From: Candidatus Bathyarchaeota archaeon
GTDB taxonomy: Archaea > Thermoproteota > Bathyarchaeia > Bathyarchaeales > Bathyarchaeaceae
DNA: 5,766 nt
Assembly: GCA_003662715.1 (NCBI GenBank)
Contig: QMYO01000125.1
Span: forward strand, 1 to 5,766
Direction: 5' to 3'
Made by a program: the position numbers and the translations under genes. The first letter of the stretch is position 1. Every line of letters starts with the position of its first letter. Below the pieces are notes generated by a model. The model was not told the origin of the DNA. It did no database searches and worked only from the letters and a program-made list of their open reading frames with translations. Positions 1 to 5,766 of this stretch are shown piece by piece.

Positions 1-1911
1 ATTATATATCTTGCAATTTTTGTTTCTAAGCGTCAATTCGTGTATTCAGCCATGTTGTTTTTGCTTCTAATGGAAATCGTATTTTTGATAGATTATAGGA
101 TTACGAAATATAGTATGTTAAATGTTCCGTTTAGTGCTGAGAGAATCTGGGTTTATAGAGACCTGCTGCTTCTTCCGTTTGCGGCAATGCTGGGTGTTTA
201 CTTATTTAAGAAATTCTACAGAAGAATGCAGGTTCTTTCGTTTCATGCCTATAGACATCGTTTAACAGGGTTTGGGATCATATTTGCCTTAATTCTGTCT
301 CTTATCACCTCAGGGTTTGCTGTGTTGGCAGTTACACGCGCCTATACTCTCAAAGTTGCCATATTGAATCCTACCCCCTACGAGGTTGAGGCCATACGAT
401 ACATACATCGAACGACTCCCGAAAAATACGTGGTAATAGCCGACCCTGTGTTCGTAGGATTAGCATATGGCGTCATCGGCGGGGTATATTCTGGGTATTA
501 TACACGTGAATCTTCTTTCTGGTGGGATATGTACCGTGAACCATCTGAGGATGTCTTGGCGAGAGCAATGACGCAAATGGGCGCGTCCGTTGCGTACTAT
601 GTTATTTCGATTAGGTACCAGAGGCTTTTCAGCAATCTCGTGAAATCCGCACAGGAAATCTTTGAAACTTATGCTGTTTTCGGGGATGGAAAGCTTTATG
701 TTTTCCGTTATCCACCGCGTGAACGAGAACGTGTCATCTCGTTGTTAGTTGATCCGCGAAATTATTCGCGGATAAACTATCCTATTGAGTATGAATTGAA
801 TTTTACTCAGGCACTTTTAGGAATGCCCAGTGGCCATTTGGACCCGAACAGTATCAGAGTTATGGCGCCTAATAGTTCTGAGGTTCCATCTTCTCTTGAT
901 AATTTTCAGGCGTGGTTTGAGAATTGTAGTTCTTCAGATAATTGGTCAGATGGAGTTTCAGATGGTGATGTGTTAAATTTTACAGTTCAGTTTGTGGATG
1001 CAGACCCTGAAAATGTTGAAAAGCGACAATTGAGATACGTCGCGTTTGAGAGGAGCGGAGGCAACTTGACGATAGATGCAACAAAATATAAATATATAGA
1101 GGTGAAGTGGAAGGAAAATTACGACGACGTTGCAAATATTAGAGTCGGTTTTTGGAAGAAAACTAATGATAATTGGGAAGCCATAGTAAAATGGGCGTGG
1201 CCATCTACTCAATGGAGCATTTGGAGCCAAGATATTTCCTTTTTGAACGGAACTTTGGCTGGATTGGATTTTGATGTTTTTGAGGCAGAGCCTTATACTT
1301 GGGAGGGCTCGTATGAGCTGTATATTGATTGGATAAGGTTTGTAAGTGATACGGGTACCATTCGCTGGTTATATAATAGCACAGCTAAAACTATTGAGGA
1401 GTATCAAATATTGTATGATTTTCTCGAGAATACAGAAACTGATAATTTGGATAGTTTACCGAAGAAATCTGAGTTTGTTTTTAGCAAGAATGAAACCGTT
1501 CCGCCTCCCTTCGTTTCCTTAATGGTACCTGCCTCTTTGGTGATAAAAACTGTTGATCTGATGGGTCAACCCATTAGTGATGTCAAGGTGGAAATTAAAG
1601 AGCTTGATGTAAGCTTGACGACGGATATGGATGGGTTAGCTAGCTTCATTGTTCCTCAGGGGCAGTGGTCGGTGAAAGTTTCAAGAGATGGTATCATAAA
1701 CGAGGATGCAATAGAGGTATTGATGAATACCGTGTCTCTTCAAACGCTTTATCTTGTAAAGGTTGATGGATTAGTTTTAGATTTGTGGAAAGCTATATTG
1801 CTTGGGGGTATGAGTATTGTTGCATGTGTGTTCTTGTTATTTCTTCTTCACAGGAAAGTGATTACAAGGTTGAAGCATAAGCAGATGGCTTGCTCACATA
1901 TATCGTCGTGA
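1..1911 (+). CDS. Multi-pass membrane protein, GT-C glycosyltransferase-like, with C-terminal surface domains (5' partial)
   Basis: The reading frame is open from the first base, so the N-terminus is missing. A GTG at 40 is a possible start, but it has no Shine-Dalgarno-like sequence and falls between hydrophobic stretches. Residues here are numbered from that GTG. Membrane helices lie at about 4-19, 41-56 and 76-99. A segment at 110-225 (motif AIRYIHRTTPEKYVVIAD) resembles the start of the extracytoplasmic domain of STT3/AglB and other GT-C enzymes, where a helix with 'A..Y...NTP..' leads to a strand and an acidic residue. Residues 286-436, rich in Trp, Gly and Asp, look like a beta-sandwich or carbohydrate-binding fold. 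Residues 497-575 resemble a CarboxypepD_reg/CNA-B-like beta domain (GQPISDVKVEIK). A last helix at about 584-603 is followed by a basic tail. Ten N-X-S/T sequons lie between residues 241 and 484. By inference it is a surface glycosyltransferase or related protein; acceptor and donor are unknown. The catalytic loops would lie upstream of the window, so the enzyme assignment is tentative. Confidence 0.72.
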   Translation: MIYLAIFVSKRQFVYSAMLFLLLMEIVFLIDYRITKYSMLNVPFSAERIWVYRDLLLLPFAAMLGVYLFKKFYRRMQVLSFHAYRHRLTGFGIIFALILSLITSGFAVLAVTRAYTLKVAILNPTPYEVEAIRYIHRTTPEKYVVIADPVFVGLAYGVIGGVYSGYYTRESSFWWDMYREPSEDVLARAMTQMGASVAYYVISIRYQRLFSNLVKSAQEIFETYAVFGDGKLYVFRYPPRERERVISLLVDPRNYSRINYPIEYELNFTQALLGMPSGHLDPNSIRVMAPNSSEVPSSLDNFQAWFENCSSSDNWSDGVSDGDVLNFTVQFVDADPENVEKRQLRYVAFERSGGNLTIDATKYKYIEVKWKENYDDVANIRVGFWKKTNDNWEAIVKWAWPSTQWSIWSQDISFLNGTLAGLDFDVFEAEPYTWEGSYELYIDWIRFVSDTGTIRWLYNSTAKTIEEYQILYDFLENTETDNLDSLPKKSEFVFSKNETVPPPFVSLMVPASLVIKTVDLMGQPISDVKVEIKELDVSLTTDMDGLASFIVPQGQWSVKVSRDGIINEDAIEVLMNTVSLQTLYLVKVDGLVLDLWKAILLGGMSIVACVFLLFLLHRKVITRLKHKQMACSHISS

Positions 1912-1941
1912 GCTGTTGAAAAAAGATCGAGCGAAATAGAT

Positions 1942-3099
1942 ATGAGCGAAACGTTTGGGCGCACTGCTAAAGACAATAACCATCAAGTAAAGAGAAGTGT
2001 AACTGACTCAACATTTCATGTGCTTCTGGACTATGGCAAATATTGCAGAATATGGCCTTACATCGATAAGCGTACCGATGAGCTTTATGTTAGCGTGGGC
2101 CTTGCTAGATCTTTTAAAGAACCACTTTGTAAATTACTTCTTTCAAGAGATTATGGCGAATCATGGGATCAAATAGCAGACTTTCAATCTATGGATAAAA
2201 GAAACACGACAACTGGGCAACCATTTATCACAGCCGAAGGAGTAATACTTCTTCCCGTGTGGAATGCGGGTTTTTACACTCATGGAGCAACATGGTTCGC
2301 GATATATAGGAGTTATGATCATGGCGCATCTTGGCAAAAGGTTTATGAGGATGTGAATGGCACTTATGCAAATCATTTTTTCCAAGATATTAGTGACGGT
2401 AGCATATACATAGGCGTTGGTGTGGGAGGAGGAGGCACCAAAAATAGAGTGCGTTATGCACCAACAAAATCATATCTTTTAAAGTCCCCCGATCTTGGTA
2501 CATCTTGGCAAAGGGTTCTTGAAGTAGACTATCCGACTGCGCTATACGGCGGAACCGCATTCAATGGAACAGTTCTTGCAACAGCTAGAGAAAAAAAAGC
2601 TGTATTTAGAAGTGTTGATGGTGGCAATTCATGGTTTGAAATATATCTGGGAAACATAGCGAGAAGTGCCACATACATTGAAGAGTTAGAAAAAACGGTT
2701 ATATCGAGCAATAGCTCAATATTCGTTTCTAGTGATAGCTCAAGCTGGATTCAGATTAAAGCTCCCATTATAGGATTGGCATTGAGATATCCCACATTTT
2801 ATAAAGGACAGTTATATATGACTGGCGTTGGATATGGGGGTTCCTACGTAATTTCGACCAATCTAAACAAATGGCAAGTGATTTTTGATGAAAAAGAAAG
2901 TAGCAATAACAATTTTTTCGCAAGAATGGCAATAGCTAATGATTATATTTTTCTCGGCGGCGAACTGAACGGAGTTCTGCTTCGGGTGAAGGCGTCACTG
3001 TGTAAGCCTCGTTCAATAAACGCCTTTAACCTTCTAAAAACTAATCTAATCCATTCATTTTTATTGATAAAACGCGGAATTAGAAAGAATGAAACATAG
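1942..3099 (+). CDS. Asp-box (BNR/sialidase-like) beta-propeller protein, probably cytoplasmic
   Basis: This 385-residue protein carries four good Asp boxes (S-x-D-x-G-x-S-W) at residues 68-75, 124-131, 182-189 and 224-231. Two decayed copies are at 263-269 (SSDSSSW) and 305-311 (STNLNKW). The spacing of about 40-58 residues fits a six-bladed propeller of the sialidase or WD40/YVTN-like type. There is no signal peptide or clear membrane helix, so it probably acts in the cytoplasm. A basic, partly hydrophobic tail (about 355-385) follows the last blade and might touch the membrane. Asp boxes are structural and do not prove glycosidase activity. CRIWP at 35-39 loosely recalls the sialidase R-I-P motif but carries an extra Trp, and I could not identify an arginine triad. 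ATG 1942 is chosen because it is the first start after an in-frame stop at 1909; no strong ribosome binding site is visible. It lies 30 bp after the membrane protein gene and overlaps the next gene by 11 bp, so it is probably co-transcribed with both. Ligand or substrate is unknown; glycan binding is an inference from the family and context. Confidence 0.85.
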   Translation: MSETFGRTAKDNNHQVKRSVTDSTFHVLLDYGKYCRIWPYIDKRTDELYVSVGLARSFKEPLCKLLLSRDYGESWDQIADFQSMDKRNTTTGQPFITAEGVILLPVWNAGFYTHGATWFAIYRSYDHGASWQKVYEDVNGTYANHFFQDISDGSIYIGVGVGGGGTKNRVRYAPTKSYLLKSPDLGTSWQRVLEVDYPTALYGGTAFNGTVLATAREKKAVFRSVDGGNSWFEIYLGNIARSATYIEELEKTVISSNSSIFVSSDSSSWIQIKAPIIGLALRYPTFYKGQLYMTGVGYGGSYVISTNLNKWQVIFDEKESSNNNFFARMAIANDYIFLGGELNGVLLRVKASLCKPRSINAFNLLKTNLIHSFLLIKRGIRKNET

Positions 3100-4414
3100 C
3101 GTACAGAAAATCGTTGCCGACAATCTTTGTGTGGGTTGCGGCACCTGCTACTCTGAGTGTCCAGCCAGCGCCATAACCATGATCAAACGCGATGTCTTTG
3201 TACCACTCATAAATGCTGATAAATGTAACGATTGTGGTCTATGCGAGTTTGTGTGCCCCGGTTATCATGTGGACTACAAATTGTTTAAATCAAAGACCAT
3301 TGGAAAAGCGAAAAATCATCCTCTAATTGGAACTTACATTGATATCTACCTAGGACATGCAAGAAATCATTCTGTACGTTTTATGGGATCTTCTGGAGGC
3401 GTAATAACTGCGGTTCTTATGTATGCTCTCGAAAATGAAATCATCGATGGTGCATTGGTTGTCATAACAAGCGGAATAAATCCTATGATAATTATTGCAA
3501 AGTCTTCATTAGAACTTAAGGAGTCCATGGGATCTAAATACATTCCTGTACCTCTTAATGTCGGTCTCAAAGAAATAATTAATATGGATGGACGTTTCGC
3601 TTTCGTAGGCTTGCCTTGTCATCTTTTAGGTTTAAATAGATTTGCTCTGCTCCATCCAATTCTAGCTAAGAAAATCGTATTGAAACTAGGTCTTTTCTGT
3701 GGGCGAGGGTTTGATTATCATTATCTTTATTATGTTCTTAAAGATCTTGGCATACGTCCAGTAAGTGTACGAAAAATAAGATTTAGGGGTTATGGATGGC
3801 CAGGGAAAGTGTTTATAGATTATGCTTCAAAAGGAGAAAACAAAGAATTATATGTGGATTACGCTAGGTTTGGCAGGTATTCTGGATCTTACTTGTTTAT
3901 TCCTAAAAGATGCCTTTTTTGTCCAGATCATACGGCGGAACTTGCGGACATCTCGTTTGGTGATGCTTGGCTTAAAGAAGTTAGGAAAGTAGATTCAAAG
4001 GGCACATCAATTATTGTAACGAGGTCTTCGACTGGAAATAAGATATTGTTGGATGCAGCCAAAGATGGCTTTATCAATATTTCTAATAGCTCCGTAAATG
4101 ATGTTGTGCGTTCTCAATATCTTCAACTGAATTTTCACAAGACCAGCCTAGAAGCAAGGCAGCGGATTGCAAAGATTCTGGGCGTCAAAATGCCTTTGAT
4201 AAATATCGGGTTAATAAACAACGAACAAGGTTCTTCACCATTTTTCTCTACTTCATTAGTTCTTACTCAGATTATTTATGGCATATCAAAGAAGTTTGGC
4301 TTTTCAGAGTCTTTTCCAAAGCTCATTGTTAGAATATGGGGTTTTTTCCATTCATTAATAAATATTGCAGAATCTAGGCGTGCAATACGCGTAAGCGTTT
4401 TACAGCGTCGTTGA
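3089..4414 (+). CDS. Ferredoxin-FrhB fusion: coenzyme F420 hydrogenase/dehydrogenase beta-subunit family oxidoreductase
   Basis: This 441-residue iron-sulfur flavoprotein begins with a bacterial-type 2x[4Fe-4S] ferredoxin module: C14-x2-C17-x2-C20-x3-C24-P and C46-x2-C49-x2-C52-x3-C56-P. FrhB-family signatures follow: SSGGVITAVL (101-110), FVGLPCHLLGL (172-182, C177), GLFCGRG (201-207, C204), RFRGYGWPGK (231-240), and RCLFCPD followed by ADISFGDAW (274-294, C275 and C278). Known members bind FAD and usually move electrons between F420H2 and an acceptor through Fe-S clusters (FrhB, FpoF). A ferredoxin followed by an FrhB domain is also the FpoF arrangement, but FpoF sits in complex I-like operons, which are absent here. 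Relatives also occur in polysaccharide loci, where substrates are mostly unknown. Residues about 365-441 extend beyond the core, with hydrophobic and basic stretches that may associate with the membrane. The ATG lies inside the end of the propeller gene (11 bp overlap), suggesting translational coupling. Family assignment is secure; F420 use and any glycan role are inferred. Confidence 0.93.
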   Translation: MKHSVQKIVADNLCVGCGTCYSECPASAITMIKRDVFVPLINADKCNDCGLCEFVCPGYHVDYKLFKSKTIGKAKNHPLIGTYIDIYLGHARNHSVRFMGSSGGVITAVLMYALENEIIDGALVVITSGINPMIIIAKSSLELKESMGSKYIPVPLNVGLKEIINMDGRFAFVGLPCHLLGLNRFALLHPILAKKIVLKLGLFCGRGFDYHYLYYVLKDLGIRPVSVRKIRFRGYGWPGKVFIDYASKGENKELYVDYARFGRYSGSYLFIPKRCLFCPDHTAELADISFGDAWLKEVRKVDSKGTSIIVTRSSTGNKILLDAAKDGFINISNSSVNDVVRSQYLQLNFHKTSLEARQRIAKILGVKMPLINIGLINNEQGSSPFFSTSLVLTQIIYGISKKFGFSESFPKLIVRIWGFFHSLINIAESRRAIRVSVLQRR

Positions 4415-4418
4415 CTGC

Positions 4419-4439
4419 TATATTCCGTAATGGAATATA
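4419..4439. repeat. AT-rich inverted repeat just after the FrhB-like gene
   Basis: TATATTCC and GGAATATA form a perfect 8-bp stem around the 5-base loop GTAAT, starting 5 bases after the stop codon at 4412-4414. An alternative, mutually exclusive stem pairs GTAAT (4427-4431) with ATTAC (4439-4443). No T-run follows the stem directly; the nearest is at about 4461-4466, so it is not a clean terminator. It could be an RNA hairpin between two operon genes, a dyad operator, or chance in AT-rich DNA. If the LamG gene starts at 4498, the repeat lies in its upstream region, with the TATA-like GAATATATTA at 4434-4443 about 55 bases before the start. If translation starts at TTG 4411, the repeat is coding. 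Confidence 0.45.
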
Positions 4440-4482
4440 TTACCGAAAATTAGCTAAAAGTTTTTTGCGATGGTTGTGTAAA

Positions 4483-4487
4483 GAGAG
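4483..4487 (+). promoter_or_regulatory. Weak Shine-Dalgarno-like GAGAG that favours ATG 4498
   Basis: GAGAG lies 10 bases before ATG 4498 and only 1 base before ATG 4489, so it favours 4498 as the start of the LamG protein. The match to GGAGG is partial, and other genes here also lack strong sites, so this is only supporting evidence. Confidence 0.25.
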
Positions 4488-4497
4488 TATGGTATCT

Positions 4498-5652
4498 ATG
4501 AAGAAACCAGCGAGTTCCGTCCTAGTGCTCACAATTTCAATCATTATAAGCATTATTTCTTTTTTGATTCTCTCTGGAACGCTCATTCAAGGTTTCAATC
4601 CACTTGCTGGCATAGTTGAAGCAACCAGCTATGGCTCATTTGAATATGTGACAAACCTTTTTTACAATGAGACGAGTACCGTAAGCTATAACATGGAAGA
4701 CATGTACAATTCAACGCATCTTTATGATTTCAGTGAACAGCAATACTATGGCAGAAAAGATGGCTCACTGGAATTTGACAATGGTATTTATGGGCGGTCC
4801 TTGCGTTGGGGAAGCGGTCAGATAGTTGTCGAAGATCTGGATATTGTGGATACAAGCTTCACTATCGAGGCATGGATCTATCCTACAAGTCAGCGTGCTC
4901 TTTCTTTAGCTGGTGCCGGTAGTGCTGAAGTTGCCTTTCCGTTCATTTGGAAGGCGGAAAATGGTTCAATGCAATACCAATATGGTGGCGGATCGGCGAT
5001 TCTTTACAGTAATCAAACGGTTGGGCTTAATGTGTGGACTCATGTGGCGTTGGTTTATGATGGTTTTTCAGGCATTGCGAAGTGGTATTTGAATGGGTCG
5101 GAGCAGGGTTTTAAAAATGTGGGTTTGAACAGGGATTGGGATGGGTTGTGGTCTATTGGTCGTATGGGACCTAACCGCACCGCCTATGAATGGAATGGAA
5201 TGATTGATGAGTTCAGAATATACAAGGGTGAGGCTCGAACACAAGAAGAAATACGGGATGACATGAAGTTACCTATTTCGCATAAGCTTACGTTGACGGG
5301 TTTGGTGCCTAACTCTGATGTTGTTCAGTTATGGAGTCGAGATGAAGAGGTTGCTTCTGTTCCTCTGCTGCAGGAAACTGCTGATGCAAGTGGGCGGGTG
5401 CGGTTGAACGTTTATTCTTTTAGTGGTGGTTCGCCATTTTACAAGGCTACCCTTAGAGTGATACGCTCGGGAAGAGTTTATGTTTTGTCTAATACGGATT
5501 TTGCATGGGGAGATGTTTACCATTTTTCTTTGACTACGTATTTTAGTGAAGCAATGATAGCCGCTCTTATCTCTGCTTTGATAATGATTGTTCCTTCTGC
5601 TTCATTCATAATTTATCGTCGTTTACACGGTCGTCATAAGCGTGCGCGGTGA
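4498..5652 (+). CDS. LamG/concanavalin A-like lectin-fold surface protein with N- and C-terminal membrane helices
   Basis: From ATG 4498 the protein has 384 residues. It starts MKKPASS, followed by a helix at about 4-27 that acts as a signal or anchor. A LamG-like jelly roll (Laminin_G_3 type) spans about 63-256, shown by FTIEAWIYP (121-129), WTHVALVYDG (180-189), WYLNG (196-200) and MIDEFRIYKG (235-244). A small beta-rich region (about 260-345) precedes a C-terminal helix at about 349-373 and the basic tail RRLHGRHKRAR. Six N-X-S/T sequons lie at residues 57, 71, 155, 172, 199 and 226. LamG_3 domains commonly bind carbohydrate or serve as adhesion modules; the ligand here is unknown. With both ends in the membrane, the lectin domain would form an extracytoplasmic loop unless the first helix is cleaved. 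The start is uncertain: ATG 4489 adds three residues. TTG 4411, which overlaps the FrhB-like stop as TTGA, adds 29 mostly basic residues but lacks a visible ribosome binding site. The 3' end overlaps the convergent glycosyltransferase gene by 19 bp. Confidence 0.88.
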   Translation: MKKPASSVLVLTISIIISIISFLILSGTLIQGFNPLAGIVEATSYGSFEYVTNLFYNETSTVSYNMEDMYNSTHLYDFSEQQYYGRKDGSLEFDNGIYGRSLRWGSGQIVVEDLDIVDTSFTIEAWIYPTSQRALSLAGAGSAEVAFPFIWKAENGSMQYQYGGGSAILYSNQTVGLNVWTHVALVYDGFSGIAKWYLNGSEQGFKNVGLNRDWDGLWSIGRMGPNRTAYEWNGMIDEFRIYKGEARTQEEIRDDMKLPISHKLTLTGLVPNSDVVQLWSRDEEVASVPLLQETADASGRVRLNVYSFSGGSPFYKATLRVIRSGRVYVLSNTDFAWGDVYHFSLTTYFSEAMIAALISALIMIVPSASFIIYRRLHGRHKRAR

Positions 5653-5765
5653 ATTGCTTCTATTATGCGTTGAGATAGAATATATCGGTCGTAGTGTTTT
5701 TCCATAATTTCTCTTGCTCTGAGTCCCATGTTTTTTATTTCGTGTTTTTTTAGAAGGAATGTTTT
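5634..5765 (-). CDS. C-terminal end of a GT4-type glycosyltransferase (partial, runs off the window)
   Basis: Read on the minus strand from the right edge, the last 43 codons end in TGA at 5636-5634. They contain KNMGLRAREIMEKHYDRY followed by a helix ILSQRIIEAI. This is the usual tail of GT4 glycosyltransferases (Glycos_transf_1 family), where 'MG..AR..V...Y.W' and a final amphipathic helix close the second Rossmann domain. The nucleotide-sugar site would lie in the part outside the window. Such enzymes act in the cytoplasm and transfer sugars from activated donors to growing glycans. The gene converges on the LamG gene and the two coding ends overlap by 19 bp (5634-5652). Its substrate cannot be read from this fragment, but it supports a glycan-building context. 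The frame is open to the edge, and the motif match makes a chance ORF unlikely. Confidence 0.8.
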   Translation of the reverse strand, partial: KTFLLKKHEIKNMGLRAREIMEKHYDRYILSQRIIEAIHRARL

Positions 5766-5766
5766 G

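Noticed and set aside
40..42. GTG as the true start of the first gene
   Set aside because: The frame is open back to base 1 and encodes a hydrophobic run, then SKRQF, then another hydrophobic run, as expected for the interior of a multi-pass protein. No ribosome binding site precedes the GTG.
973..1230. Minus-strand open frame of 85 codons
   Set aside because: It lies opposite the beta-sandwich-like region of a well-supported gene, encodes a low-complexity Ile/Phe/Cys-rich product and has no recognisable motif. The same reasoning applies to minus-strand frames at 2161-2385, 2529-2711, 3367-3570 and 5329-5523.
1909..1941. Possible read-through of TGA joining the first two genes, which share a reading frame
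   Set aside because: Only 10 sense codons separate the TGA from the ATG, but the intervening sequence shows no selenocysteine-type hairpin that I can see. The first protein already ends naturally with a helix and basic tail, while the second lacks an export signal. The shared frame has a one in three chance of occurring by itself.
3097..3099. TAG stop of the propeller gene as a pyrrolysine codon
   Set aside because: Read-through would add only a short stretch overlapping the ferredoxin coding region in another frame. No pyrrolysine genes are in view, and the tail already extends past the last blade.
3089..4414. Assignment as FpoF or FrhB proper
   Set aside because: The domain order resembles FpoF, but the extra C-terminal segment and the absence of complex I-like or hydrogenase genes argue against naming it. 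Only the family is supported.
4419..4466. Inverted repeat plus T-run as a transcription terminator
   Set aside because: The T-run is over 20 bases after the stem and the stem is AT-rich. The following gene is close and on the same strand. A terminator cannot be supported from sequence alone.

Overview
The window looks archaeal, although nothing in it fixes the lineage. The evidence is an F420-type (FrhB-family) flavoprotein with a ferredoxin module, a membrane protein ending like an archaeal GT-C/oligosaccharyltransferase-type enzyme, surface proteins held by a terminal membrane helix and a short basic tail, and extracytoplasmic domains rich in N-X-S/T sequons. An uncultivated, moderately AT-rich archaeon of Bathyarchaeia type would fit, but that placement is inference. 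FrhB-like proteins also occur in bacterial polysaccharide loci.

Layout. Bases 1-1911 (+) hold the 3' part of a large multi-pass membrane protein whose start lies outside the window. It has GT-C-like terminal helices, an extracytoplasmic region with ten sequons, a beta-sandwich-like domain, a CarboxypepD_reg/CNA-B-like domain and a final membrane anchor. Bases 1942-3099 (+) encode an Asp-box (BNR) beta-propeller with no signal peptide. It overlaps by 11 bp a gene at 3089-4414 (+) for a 2x[4Fe-4S] ferredoxin plus FrhB-type oxidoreductase. After a short segment with an AT-rich inverted repeat (4419-4439) comes a LamG-like surface protein with a membrane helix at each end (about 4498-5652, +). 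From the right edge a minus-strand gene enters. Its last 43 codons (5634-5765) read as the C-terminus of a GT4-type glycosyltransferase, and it overlaps the LamG gene tail to tail by 19 bp.

Together the genes suggest a cell-surface glycan or glycoprotein locus: a membrane glycosyltransferase-like protein, a cytoplasmic glycosyltransferase, a carbohydrate-recognition-type surface protein, and a cytoplasmic redox enzyme coupled to a propeller protein. The least ordinary part is the propeller/F420-oxidoreductase pair, which could modify or sense a glycan precursor; that role is a hypothesis. There are no RNA genes, CRISPR arrays, insertion sequences or long repeats that I can support. No gap between genes exceeds about 85 bases.
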